Source: CAWCTB01 sp963798275
GTDB taxonomy: Bacteria > Acidobacteriota > Terriglobia > Terriglobales > Acidobacteriaceae
Assembly (NCBI GenBank): GCA_963798275.1
Contig: CAWCTB010000039.1
Location: forward strand, 149,841 to 213,840
Length of the DNA stretch: 64,000 nt
Direction of reading: 5' to 3'
A program made the translations under genes and the position numbers. Below are positions 49,221 through 57,298 of this stretch, in pieces (position 1 is the stretch's first letter; each line of letters opens with the position of its first letter). The notes under the pieces are model-generated. The model searched no databases, was not told where the DNA came from, and worked only from the letters and a program-made list of their open reading frames with translations.

Positions 49221-49471
49221 CTATTTACGTCTTGCACGAGCCTCATTGACAGTAATTGTTTTGCCCGCCAGCAGCGAACCATTCAGACCCAGGATTGCCT
49301 CTTTTGCGTCTTTGTCGGCAGCCATTTCCACGAAGCCGAATCCACGAGCAACGCCGTCGCCTTGTCCGTTATGATGGTGACCATTTCGACTGGTCCGTAG
49401 GCTCCGAACGCGGGTTTAAGATCTTCTGCCGTTGTACTTGCTTCCATATTTCCGACGTAAAGATTCTTCAT
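49221..49471 (-). CDS. Small RRM RNA-binding protein, frameshifted
   Basis: From the ATG at 49469-49471 the frame reads MKNLYVGNMEASTTAEDLKP (RNP2 K-N-L-Y-V-G-N). The RNP1 motif R-G-F-G-F-V-E-M is in the next frame. Inserting one G in ACGGC near 49353 joins them and gives an 83-residue single-RRM protein ending L-N-G-S-L-L-A-G-K-T-I-T-V-N-E-A-R-A-R-R-K. Such cold-inducible glycine-poor RRM proteins bind single-stranded RNA. It sits downstream of the GH130 gene after 249 bases. Confidence 0.85.
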
Positions 49472-49720
49472 TGCTTCCTCGATACTGTGAGGATACGTGG
49501 GCGTGCCGGCCGTATCTCCCGGAAACAGAGACGATCGTTCTTGTCTCAAACCGAACAATTGTGAGGGGGATGAACGTCGGATCGCCCCGTATGTCGCTCG
49601 GGAGACGGAAGGCTTATACCCTGGGTGTTAGGTCCCACCACTAATTACAAGTGTACGCTTGCGCGAAAATAATATCGGAAGCACTGAGAGCCGACATTTT
49701 GGGCTCGCGCAACCTTTTCA

Positions 49721-50707
49721 CTAGAAATAACGGTCTGCATCATTGCTCCTGCCGTTAAGGTCTAGCCAGTTCAGCAGCGAGCGCATGCTGGCTTGCGCGA
49801 GGGCGATACAGGAATCGCCTGCACCGTAGTAGATTTTGAGGGTATCGCCGTCCGGACCGATGGTGTGTCCACACGGAAATACCACATCGTGCACGTCGCC
49901 GCCGCGCTCGTAGTCCGTTTCTGGTCCAAAGATCCAGGAATCTCCCCGCAACAGGCAAACATCCGGCTTTTGAAGATCGAAAAGGGCAAGGCCTATCCGG
50001 TATAACGCGCCGGAGGCGGTGTGCTTCACTCCGTGGTAGAGCACCAGCCAACCTCTGTCCGTCTCGATCGGCGGGGATGACAAGCCAATCTTGTTCGCAT
50101 CCCACCAGGCGCCCTTGCGCGCCTCCATCATCACTCGATGTCCCCCCCAATGGCGCAGATCGGGAGAATAGGAAATCCACATGTGAGATCCAAGGGGAGT
50201 CATCGGTCGATGGATAAGTGCCCAGAGGCCGCCGATTCTGCGGGGCAACAGAGCCGCATCTTTGTCATCCGGCGACATGATGACACCGTATCGTTCAAAG
50301 CTTCGAAAATCCTTGGTCAGGGCGAGAGAAACTCCAGGACCCCCTTTAGAGTACGACGTGTATGCGACAGCGTACTGTTTTAGCTCTGGAACGTAAGTGA
50401 TGCGTGGATCTTCGATGCCCCAGAGCTCTTCTGGATATTCTGCCGGATTCGGCATGAGCGTAGGCTCTGGATCGATCTTCCATCCGTCCCTACCGTTCAC
50501 AGAACGCGCGGTGCAGAGATGCGAAAGACCACGGCGGTCCTCCACGCGGCAAAGCAAGAGCGTGGAACCATCCGCAAGCAGAGTTGCTCCGGCGTTGAAT
50601 ACGCTATTAATCCGGTAAGGCCAATCTTTGCTGGACAGAATCGGATTGGCGGGGTGCCGATGAAGGAGAGAGTCGGTGGAGTCTACGATGTCGACGGTCA
50701 AAGTCAT
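49721..50707 (-). CDS. GH130-type glycoside phosphorylase or glycosidase
   Basis: A five-bladed propeller protein of about 328 residues (from the ATG at 50705-50707; a TTG 17 codons earlier is possible). Family 130 features: N-P-I-L-S-S-K-D-W-P near the N-terminus, V-F-N-A-G-A-T, L-L-L-C-R-V-E-D-R-R-G (with the catalytic Asp), G-I-E-D-P-R-I-T-Y and V-L-Y-H-G-V-K-H. GH130 enzymes phosphorolyse or hydrolyse beta-mannosides. The gene directly follows the glycosyltransferase gene, so both may act on one mannan-like glycan. Confidence 0.85.
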   Translation of the reverse strand: MTLTVDIVDSTDSLLHRHPANPILSSKDWPYRINSVFNAGATLLADGSTLLLCRVEDRRGLSHLCTARSVNGRDGWKIDPEPTLMPNPAEYPEELWGIEDPRITYVPELKQYAVAYTSYSKGGPGVSLALTKDFRSFERYGVIMSPDDKDAALLPRRIGGLWALIHRPMTPLGSHMWISYSPDLRHWGGHRVMMEARKGAWWDANKIGLSSPPIETDRGWLVLYHGVKHTASGALYRIGLALFDLQKPDVCLLRGDSWIFGPETDYERGGDVHDVVFPCGHTIGPDGDTLKIYYGAGDSCIALAQASMRSLLNWLDLNGRSNDADRYF

Positions 50708-50785
50708 AGTTACGTTCACAGTATCAGGAAACTGGCATTGGATGATGCCGGAGTGCAAAAGCTCTCGAATTGCACCAGCAGCCAG

Positions 50786-53152
50786 CTAGACCGCAATTTT
50801 GACATCCTGAAGCCGCCGCATCTCCAAAAGTGCCATCAAGAAAGACAGCGTGGACTCCGCCCCCTGGTTCTCGTTGGCCCGGTCAGGATGAAGACCATCC
50901 CGACAGCCGCCCGTGCCTGTGTCGTATAAGGCGGTCTTCAGGTCGTTGTCTCCCAGGAACCAATTGAACGCCGACCAGGCCTGGGTGCGCCAATGATTAT
51001 CTCCAGTGGCGCGATACGCCTCGAGACACGCGGACACCGTTGCACATGCCTCCACCGGTTGCTGATCGAAGCGGGCTTTTTCACCCGCCTTACGGTAAAA
51101 CCCCAACGAGCCGATCGGAACAAAATGTCCGTTCATGGTGCAGCGTTGTTGCGCCGCAAGCCACTCCAAAGACTCGAGGCCGGCGTCGAGCAACTCCTGG
51201 TTCGAGGTGCGCGAACCCGCCAACAATAACGCCTGGGGTAAACGCGCATTGGAATAGGCCAAACCGTCTTCAAACCACTTCCAATCCTTCGTGCGGGTGA
51301 CCCGATAGATCTTCAACAACCTGCCAGCAAGTAAATCTCTCTGCCTCTGTGCAGACCTATCACCCGGAAATCGGTCAAGATATTCCTGGATTCCAAACAA
51401 GGAAAACGCCCATGCCCGGGGGCTGGTAAAGGTCAGCGCAGCCGGAACTGCAAGCTCGAAAAGACGCCCGGCGAGCCCCCTTAGACTTTCATCGACCGTC
51501 TGGTTGATCGCGGTTCCCAAGGCCCACAAAGCGCGGCCGTGACTGTCTTCCGATCCTTCCGACTCCTGCCAATGGCGCTTATAGCTGAGGAAATTGCGGA
51601 ACCGTCCATTGGCGGAGTTAAAGGCAAGCCAGAGAAAAGCCAAGTATCGGGAAGCCAATTTCCTCGCCTCAACTTCCCCCGTTTCAAGTTGTTCCACCAT
51701 GATCGACACGATCAGCGCACGGGCATTATCGTCCGTGGTGTAGCCCTCGTGCTGATTCGGCACCGCGAACACGGCATGCTGGAAGATTCCAGTGTCATCC
51801 GTCATTCGACTGAGATGGTCCACTTTTACGGGCGGCAGATTCTGCACGCGATTGGCGCCGGCTGGGTTAGGGCTGAGCAGACGGGGATTCCACATTCGTT
51901 CTGCTCTAGCTCTCTGGAAGCTGCGCATGTAGTCCTGGGCCACGCTCTTCCAAACCATGTTCCGCGAATACAGATATGCGCGTTTGCGCATGGCGTGCCG
52001 TTCAGCCTCATTCTCCAGCAGCCAAATCGTTTGTTCTGCAATGGCATCCTGATCGTGGAAGGGAACGAGTATTCCGCGGTGTTGATCGAGAAGCTCGAGT
52101 GCATGCCAATAGGGAGTCGAGATGACCGCTTTCCCCGCACCCAGTGCGTACGCCAGCGTTCCAGACACGACCTGCGCCTCATTCTTGTAAGGTGTGATGT
52201 AGATGTCGGCTGAGCCGATGAACTCCATCATCTCCTCGGGACTAACAAACCGGTTGTGAAATATGACGTTTTTCTCGACTCCGAGATCCTTCGCGAGCAA
52301 CTGCAACGATTCCCGGTATTTGTCTCCCTCACGCCGCCTGATGTGAGGATGGGTCGCGCCTGCGACGATGTAGGTCACATTGCTGTTGCGCGCCAGAATG
52401 CGCGGCATCGCCTGTATGACTGTTTCCACTGCCTTGTTGGGTGATAGCAAGCCGAAGGTCAGCAGTACAGATTGGCCTCCGACTCCAAATCGGTCCTTGT
52501 AAAAGTTCGGATCAACAAACGCGAGGTTCGGTACTCCATGCGGGATGACGTCGATCTTGGCAGCAGGGACCCGGAAGATGTCCTGGAGAAACTGCGAAGA
52601 GTGTTCGCTCATCACGACGAGTCGATCAGAGAGTTCCGCGAGTTCGACCATCACACGATGCTGGTCAGGGTTCGGCTCGCGCAGGACGGTATGAAGGGTG
52701 GTTACAATCGGCATGCGGAGTTTCCGCAACAGCTCCAGAATGTGGCTCCCGGCAGGTCCGCCAAAGATACCGTATTCGTGCTGCACGCAAACCAGGTCGA
52801 CGTTGGTGAAATTGAGGAATTCGGCAGCACGGTCGTAGGATGCCAGCTCCTCTTCGGTGAGCTCGAATCGAACCCGCTCCGGATAGCTATATTCGGAGTC
52901 CGGATCATTCACGGGAAGTGCGAACAACCGTTCCGTGCCGAACTCGGTCGAAACCGCATCACATAAGTCGGTGGTGAAAGTGGCAATTCCGCACTGGCGT
53001 GGAAGGTAATTTCCTATGATGGCGATTCGGCTGGGAAGCGAAAGATTAATGGTTGCGTCGAACGGATTCGCCGGCGCGGTCTCAGGCACAATCGGAAGTG
53101 GGAGTGCGATACCCGATGGTCTCCTGAATGGCAGTGTTTTTGGCAAGGACAT
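50786..53152 (-). CDS. Family 4-type glycosyltransferase fused to a C-terminal helical (glycosidase-like) domain
   Basis: A 788-residue protein with start at 53152 after an AGAGG site. Residues about 40-430 form a GT-B glycosyltransferase: R-I-A-I-I-G-N-Y-L-P-R-Q-C-G-I-A-T-F-T (nucleotide loop), H-E-Y-G-I-F-G-G-P, H-T-V-L-R-E-P, L-L-T-F-G-L-L-S-P-N-K and a donor-site region K-N-E-A-Q-V-V-S-G-T-L-A-Y-A. Residues about 450-780 resemble an alpha/alpha-barrel (W-F-E-D-G-L-A-Y-S-N-A-R-L-P-Q-A-L, T-D-D-N-A-R-A-L-I). This two-domain layout next to GH130 recalls stress-linked mannosyl or trehalose-type glycan systems; the product is unknown. The gene is intact. Confidence 0.85.
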   Translation of the reverse strand: MSLPKTLPFRRPSGIALPLPIVPETAPANPFDATINLSLPSRIAIIGNYLPRQCGIATFTTDLCDAVSTEFGTERLFALPVNDPDSEYSYPERVRFELTEEELASYDRAAEFLNFTNVDLVCVQHEYGIFGGPAGSHILELLRKLRMPIVTTLHTVLREPNPDQHRVMVELAELSDRLVVMSEHSSQFLQDIFRVPAAKIDVIPHGVPNLAFVDPNFYKDRFGVGGQSVLLTFGLLSPNKAVETVIQAMPRILARNSNVTYIVAGATHPHIRRREGDKYRESLQLLAKDLGVEKNVIFHNRFVSPEEMMEFIGSADIYITPYKNEAQVVSGTLAYALGAGKAVISTPYWHALELLDQHRGILVPFHDQDAIAEQTIWLLENEAERHAMRKRAYLYSRNMVWKSVAQDYMRSFQRARAERMWNPRLLSPNPAGANRVQNLPPVKVDHLSRMTDDTGIFQHAVFAVPNQHEGYTTDDNARALIVSIMVEQLETGEVEARKLASRYLAFLWLAFNSANGRFRNFLSYKRHWQESEGSEDSHGRALWALGTAINQTVDESLRGLAGRLFELAVPAALTFTSPRAWAFSLFGIQEYLDRFPGDRSAQRQRDLLAGRLLKIYRVTRTKDWKWFEDGLAYSNARLPQALLLAGSRTSNQELLDAGLESLEWLAAQQRCTMNGHFVPIGSLGFYRKAGEKARFDQQPVEACATVSACLEAYRATGDNHWRTQAWSAFNWFLGDNDLKTALYDTGTGGCRDGLHPDRANENQGAESTLSFLMALLEMRRLQDVKIAV

Positions 53153-53310
53153 TGACCCTCTCTATTCGATTCGCTCACCGTGGCGATATGTCGGTGGGCA
53201 ATCGCGGCGCGATCGGGTAAGGTCCTCTCCCGGGAAACCTCGCCTGATAACGCCGCGAATTTTGATTGCCGGCATGCCACTGCTTCGGCAGGCACGCAGG
53301 CGAATGTCAA

Positions 53311-54015
53311 CTATTTGCCTTCGGCAGCTTCGTGCTGGTTCGCCCTTTGGACGGCCGAATTTACGGCTGCGATAAACGAGTCAGCGCTTGCAGGGACATG
53401 CACCTCGCCTGACAGCGTCTTGCGGAACGGCACATCCTTGCCGTAGATAGCGACCGTGGAGTCTTTGTCCTGCTGGATCTTGGCGCCATCCACGGCGACT
53501 CCAACAAACAAGCCCTTGGTACGCGAGTAGCTCAAGGCTTCCGTGTCCATCTTCCAGTCGGTGCCTGCCGAGGCATGCCTTCCCACTGGACCCGCTGCAG
53601 CCGATGCCTCACCGGTAAGCTCAAACTTACTCGAGAGCAGCCCCTGCACGCCCTTGTCGTTCATGAACAGCATGACGAGGTCGACTGACTGAGCGCCGGC
53701 CTGGAAGCCAAAGTTGCCTCCGCCGATCGAAATAAATGCTGGCGCACTCCACCCATGGGCAGTGCGGCAGGTAACCACGCCGCGTCCATGCTCTCCGCCG
53801 ACGATGAATGCACCCTTCGCCATGTCTGGCACGACGGCGATACACTTGGCGCTATTCAGCACCTCTTCCGGGATGCCTTTGTCGGGAGCAGCCATGATCT
53901 CGTCCATCACCTGGCCAGCTGATTGCAGGCGAGCAGTGGTGTCTTGCTGTCCCGAACCAGCAAAGGCGAAGCTGGCCAAAGACAACGTTAGCAAGGCAAT
54001 TGCGTATTTCTTCAT
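53311..54015 (-). CDS. Secreted SYLF (Ysc84-like) lipid-binding domain protein
   Basis: A 234-residue protein with a signal peptide (MKKYAIALLTLSLASFAFAG). The SYLF domain: I-P-E-E-V-L-N-S-A-K-C-I-A-V-V-P, K-G-A-F-I-V-G-G-E-H-G-R-G-V-V, W-S-A-P-A-F-I-S-I-G-G-G-N-F-G-F-Q-A-G-A-Q and Y-S-R-T-K-G-L-F-V-G-V-A. In eukaryotes the domain binds phosphoinositides; bacterial periplasmic members are unexplained. It is downstream of the tiny membrane protein genes and may be cotranscribed. Confidence 0.92.
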   Translation of the reverse strand: MKKYAIALLTLSLASFAFAGSGQQDTTARLQSAGQVMDEIMAAPDKGIPEEVLNSAKCIAVVPDMAKGAFIVGGEHGRGVVTCRTAHGWSAPAFISIGGGNFGFQAGAQSVDLVMLFMNDKGVQGLLSSKFELTGEASAAAGPVGRHASAGTDWKMDTEALSYSRTKGLFVGVAVDGAKIQQDKDSTVAIYGKDVPFRKTLSGEVHVPASADSFIAAVNSAVQRANQHEAAEGK

Positions 54016-54085
54016 CAGAACACTTCCTTTTCATTCCACTGTGTTTTTGTGGACGAACTTGTGAGGGGCTGTATCCGCCCGGTAA

Positions 54086-54232
54086 TTAAGCGATTCGACG
54101 GCCACTGACCAGGTTGAAGACCAGAACCACTACGGCGATGACCAGCAACAGGTGGATCAGCGCGCCGCCGATGTGCAGACTGAAGCCGAGAAGCCACAGA
54201 ATCAAGAGAACGACAAGAATTGTCCAAAGCAT
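54086..54232 (-). CDS. lmo0937-family small membrane protein (48 residues)
   Basis: The minus strand reads MLWTILVVLLILWLLGFSLH, then I-G-G-A-L-I-H-L-L-L-V-I-A-V-V-V-L-V-F-N-L-V-S-G-R-R-I-A. The start ATG (54230-54232) follows AAGGAGG with a five-base spacer. The protein is two membrane helices and nothing else, as in the lmo0937 family found with CsbD and other stress genes. Function unknown. Confidence 0.9.
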   Translation of the reverse strand: MLWTILVVLLILWLLGFSLHIGGALIHLLLVIAVVVLVFNLVSGRRIA

Positions 54233-54381
54233 GAGTTCCTCCTTGGGCCGGGTTGCGTGCGTTTCGAGGGTGCGGCTAGGCAGTTAAGACGGATGTGTCT
54301 CACTCCCACCGAGTTCACGGTGAGGCCGCCGCGTTAGCGTCGGCAACATGGCTTGGGAAGCGCGTCGAAGATTTACTGCAG

Positions 54382-54537
54382 CTAGATCCGGCCAAGCAGC
54401 AGCAAAATAACCACAACGACGAGGAGTAAACCCAGCCCGCCGCTCGGGAAGTAACCCCAGGAACGGCTGTGGTTCCACGTCGGGAGAGCGCCCACCAAGA
54501 ACAAAACCAGCAGAATAATCAAAATGGTTCCAAGCAT
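54382..54537 (-). CDS. DUF3309-family small membrane protein (51 residues)
   Basis: Reads MLGTILIILLVLFLVGALPT, then W-N-H-S-R-S-W-G-Y-F-P-S-G-G-L-G-L-L-L and a second helix ending L-L-G-R-I. The L-P-T-W, S-W-G-Y and P-S-G-G-L-G signatures are those of DUF3309. It has an AGGAGG ribosome site and starts 10 bases after the response-regulator stop. Function unknown; the family is common in stress-gene neighbourhoods. Confidence 0.9.
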   Translation of the reverse strand: MLGTILIILLVLFLVGALPTWNHSRSWGYFPSGGLGLLLVVVVILLLLGRI

Positions 54538-54547
54538 AACTTTCCTC

Positions 54548-54970
54548 CTATGACTCCAGCACAGGCCGCGTGCGATTTTCGCGGGCGCTTCCGCGGGCTG
54601 AGTTGGCTGCGATCAAGCTCGCGATCGCCGTTAACAGATGATGAGGGTGCTGCCCTTTGGGATAGAACCGATCAGCGATGATGCTGGCAGGCACAGCGTC
54701 CCCCTGATAGTCGCCGCTCATGGCAACAACCGACATCGACGGATGCTGGCTGCGTACATGCGAAATCAACTCCATGCCTGACATCTGCGGCATGTTGAGG
54801 TCGGTGACGATCAGATCGGGAACTGTGCTTTTCAAGCGCGCCACCGCACCAGCGCCGTTTTCTGCCATGGCCACGTCATACCCAACCGACATCAACAACA
54901 TTCCCAAGCTCTCCCGAATGCTCGGATCGTCGTCCACAACCAAAATCCGAGGCTTGGAACTGTTCGTCAT
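54548..54970 (-). CDS. Single-domain response regulator (CheY-like receiver)
   Basis: From the ATG at 54968-54970 the product is 140 residues and consists of one receiver domain. Acid pocket in I-L-V-V-D-D-D-P-S; phospho-acceptor Asp in L-I-V-T-D-L-N-M-P-Q-M-S-G; Ser in V-V-A-M-S-G-D-Y; Lys in F-Y-P-K-G. No output domain follows, only a basic tail of about 25 residues. No histidine kinase gene is near. It heads the unit that continues with the DUF3309 gene. Confidence 0.88.
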   Translation of the reverse strand: MTNSSKPRILVVDDDPSIRESLGMLLMSVGYDVAMAENGAGAVARLKSTVPDLIVTDLNMPQMSGMELISHVRSQHPSMSVVAMSGDYQGDAVPASIIADRFYPKGQHPHHLLTAIASLIAANSARGSARENRTRPVLES

Positions 54971-55205
54971 ATTGCCGACCTGGCCGTACCTGATTGAACG
55001 GAATGTCACTGCCCTACGATGTCACGCCCACCACCTCTCAGTCTGGTCAAAACAGAACACACCACTGGTGGCTGATTTGCCGGTGATTTGCCAGGCGGGG
55101 CACTTGCACTGCAAATATGCAAAGGTGATCCGTTGTGGACAGACCGCTGTCGGCTGCCGCAGATAGGATCGTTGTGTCATTCTGTCGTGAGACACAAGGC
55201 TCATC

Positions 55206-55490
55206 ATGAGAACGCACTACCTTCACCTCTGCGTGTTTGCTTGTATCGCGTGCAATGGTCCGGTTATCTCAGGGTCCACTGCGACGAAAGAAACTGAAAT
55301 TCAGCGGGAAACCGACATCAAGCAGATTGGCACGGTCTGCTTGTCATGCGGGAAGCGTTACGGTTCGCTGCCGATTTCACGTACGGTACGTCACATCGCG
55401 CCGTTCGAATGGAACTCGGCGGAACTTGCAGACAGAAACGAAACGTCGATCCAAGAGGCAGCGGCAGTCGCGAAGCACTTCGTTCAGTAG
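55206..55490 (+). CDS. Small zinc-ribbon-like protein (94 residues)
   Basis: Starts MRTHYLHLCVFACIACNGPV after an AAGG site. Two C-x2-C pairs (V-F-A-C-I-A-C-N-G-P-V at about 13-16 and G-T-V-C-L-S-C-G-K about 34 residues later) are spaced as in a zinc ribbon or rubredoxin-like knuckle. The acidic middle (E-T-E-I-Q-R-E-T-D-I-K) and the ending H-I-A-P-F-E-W-N-S resemble an Acidobacteria-only hypothetical protein. Function unknown. Confidence 0.6.
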   Translation: MRTHYLHLCVFACIACNGPVISGSTATKETEIQRETDIKQIGTVCLSCGKRYGSLPISRTVRHIAPFEWNSAELADRNETSIQEAAAVAKHFVQ

Positions 55491-55640
55491 CGGCAGCTGG
55501 ACCTTCACTCCGCCGCCGACGTATTCCACGAAGCCGAGCTACTTGAACTGTTCGTGAAGAAACTGACCCGCGAACGCATGGTGCCGGCCGTTTCGGAAGT
55601 GACCTCGCTTGTGCTGATTGGCTTGACTTGGCCTAAAAGT

Positions 55641-55694
55641 GCCGGTCGATTCGGTCAACTTTTGTCCCTCTTTTTGGTTGATTAATCGACCGGC
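55641..55694. promoter_or_regulatory. 11-bp inverted repeat upstream of the ice-binding protein gene
   Basis: GCCGGTCGATT (55641-55651) and AATCGACCGGC (55684-55694) are perfect inverted repeats with a 32-base T-rich loop. They lie about 90 bases before the gene start. The stem could be a terminator-like leader or regulatory hairpin. No known riboswitch class is recognised. Confidence 0.5.
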
Positions 55695-55785
55695 GATGAT
55701 GTTAAATAGTTGCGTCCGTCGCCCTTTTCCACCTTCCGGCGGCAGGCCAGCCGGCTCCCGGACTGGAAGTGTTGCGAGGTATCCA

Positions 55786-56601
55786 ATGAAGCTGCTCCGT
55801 GTAGTCTCTCTGCTTGTCCCCCTCCTAGCACTTAACGCCTATGCCAGCATCCTTGGAAGTGCCGACGCTTTTGGCATTTTGGGTGCCTCAGCCGTAACCA
55901 ACACCGGCCCGAGCGTGGTGGATCAAGACTTGGGTGTCTGGCCCGGAACGTCGATCACCGGATTTCCGCCGGGAACGGTGCTGGGAACGATCCACAACGA
56001 TGATGCGGTCGCCATGCAGGCGCAGGCAGATGCCCTGACCGGATACAATATCCTCGCCGGCTTGGCGCTTACGCAAACGCTGACGGGTCAGGATCTCGGA
56101 GGCCTCACGCTCGATCCCGGCGTCTATTTCTTCGCGTCGTCAGCCCAGTTGACCGGACAGCTTACTCTGGATTTCCAAGGGCTGAACAATGTGATGATCG
56201 TCTTCCAGATTGGAAGCACGCTCACAACGGCAAGCGCTTCGTCGGTTCTGGTGATCAATCCCGGGGTGAATGACCAAGTTTTCTGGCAGGTGGGCAGTTC
56301 CGCAACCTTGGGCACAACCACTGACTTCTACGGGAGCGTCATCGCCGACCAGAGCGTCACGTTGAATACGAACGCCACCATTAATTGTGGCAGGGCCATA
56401 GCCCTGAATGCCGCCGTCACCATGGATACCAATACGGTTGACACCGGCAATTGTGCTATGACTGCGGCGACGCCTGAGCCCGCAACCCTGTCTCTCGTCG
56501 GCACAGGACTCATCACTGCAGGCGCGACAGCGTGGCCGTCAAGCTTCGCTGGTCTAGCTTTGGCAGGAATTGCAGGGCTCCGCAGAAGGATGCGCCGCTA
56601 A
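55786..56601 (+). CDS. Ice-binding-like (DUF3494) secreted protein with PEP-CTERM-type tail
   Basis: From the ATG at 55786 the product is 271 residues with a signal peptide (MKLLRVVSLLVPLLALNAYA). The DUF3494 beta-solenoid motifs are S-A-V-T-N-T-G-P-S-V-V-D-Q-D-L-G-V-W-P, L-T-L-D-P-G-V-Y-F-F-A-S-S-A-Q-L-T, V-I-N-P-G-V-N-D-Q-V-F-W-Q-V-G-S-S and N-C-G-R-A-I-A-L-N-A-A-V. The end has P-E-P-A-T, a hydrophobic segment and R-R-R-M-R-R, a PEP-CTERM-type sorting signal, though the segment between is long. It binds ice or serves as an adhesin-like surface protein. Its stop overlaps that of the convergent zinc-ribbon gene. Confidence 0.88.
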   Translation: MKLLRVVSLLVPLLALNAYASILGSADAFGILGASAVTNTGPSVVDQDLGVWPGTSITGFPPGTVLGTIHNDDAVAMQAQADALTGYNILAGLALTQTLTGQDLGGLTLDPGVYFFASSAQLTGQLTLDFQGLNNVMIVFQIGSTLTTASASSVLVINPGVNDQVFWQVGSSATLGTTTDFYGSVIADQSVTLNTNATINCGRAIALNAAVTMDTNTVDTGNCAMTAATPEPATLSLVGTGLITAGATAWPSSFAGLALAGIAGLRRRMRR

Positions 56602-56762
56602 TCGGGTGCCGGTTCGGGTTTTGAGAGGGGCTGCAACTCCGCCCGAGTGAATGTCCCTCCACACACACTGCAGGCCCACTGCGGATGTACAACTTGGGAA
56701 GCTGCGCTGCTGCTGGTCTGCCACTTTTTCGAGACTTCACTGCTACATATGGGGCACTTCAT
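56598..56762 (-). CDS. Small zinc-ribbon protein (54 residues), last gene of the 58-57 kb operon
   Basis: Reads MKCPICSSEVSKKWQTSSSA, then W-A-C-S-V-C-G-G-T-F-T-R-A-E-L. Two C-x2-C pairs (residues 3-6 and 31-34) make a zinc ribbon. The ATG at 56760-56762 overlaps the TGA of the preceding gene (ATGA), indicating translational coupling. Its stop (TAG 56598-56600) overlaps the TAA of the convergent ice-binding gene. Family not recognised. Confidence 0.75.
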   Translation of the reverse strand: MKCPICSSEVSKKWQTSSSAASQVVHPQWACSVCGGTFTRAELQPLSKPEPAPD

Positions 56763-57021
56763 TTGAGATTGTCTTTTTCCTCGGCAATCGCAGTGAGAAC
56801 TTGTTCAATCAGGGAGTTCGCCAGTTTATTCTGGGCAACGCTCAGACCGGATTTCCGTCTTTGCTGACAGCGACGATTGCGACCCTTGTAGCCAGATCGC
56901 CGTCGTCGGCTACGCCGAGAACTCGCCTGGCATGCTTCTTCGCCTTTTCCTCGGTAACGAACCTTTTGGCTGGCCGCGAGATTAGTTTGGCAGCCACGAA
57001 ATCAACCCTGTAGTAAGTCAC
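56759..57021 (-). CDS. Small protein of unknown function (about 87 residues), frameshifted
   Basis: GTG at 57019-57021 follows AGGAG with a six-base spacer. The first 59 codons read V-T-Y-Y-R-V-D-F-V-A-A-K-L-I-S-R-P-A-K and stop at 56842. Adding one C near 56845 continues as S-V-A-Q-N-K-L-A-N-S-L-I-E-Q-V-L-T-A-I-A-E-E-K-D-N-L-K to a TGA at 56759 that overlaps the next ATG. The coupling supports the reconstruction. It is basic in the first half and helical in the second. Function unknown. Confidence 0.65.
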
Positions 57022-57066
57022 GTCATTCTCCTTTCATGTTGGGATCGCACCCAAGCCCGACATGGG

Positions 57067-57258
57067 TCATCGCCATGAGTTTGGGATGGCCGTCCATCGT
57101 TGAAATGTCGGTAGATAACGTCGCTTGTGGCAAACAATACATTGCCCCGGACACAGCAAGAAGCGGGGCAGAACAACTCGTTCAACCCAACCCTCCGGAG
57201 GCAAAGCTCTGAACTGGTCACTCTTACACACCCGGCAATGGGCAGACAAAAAGTGCAT
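57067..57258 (-). CDS. Small zinc-ribbon protein (63 residues)
   Basis: From the ATG at 57256-57258 the product reads MHFLSAHCRVCKSDQFRALP, then R-F-L-L-C-P-G-Q-C-I-V-C-H-K-R-R-Y. Cys pairs C-R-V-C and C-I-V-C, about 28 residues apart, with an extra Cys between, suit a zinc ribbon that may bind nucleic acid (basic surroundings). It starts 41 bases after the repeat-protein stop and 46 bases before the next gene, all on one strand, consistent with one operon. Confidence 0.6.
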   Translation of the reverse strand: MHFLSAHCRVCKSDQFRALPPEGWVERVVLPRFLLCPGQCIVCHKRRYLPTFQRWTAIPNSWR

Positions 57259-57298
57259 TATTGACGGTCCTTCTTCCAATCCGTGAGAGCCTTGGCTT

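Noticed and set aside
55695..55785. A c-di-GMP (GEMM) riboswitch upstream of the ice-binding gene
   Set aside because: The conserved core of the class is not present.
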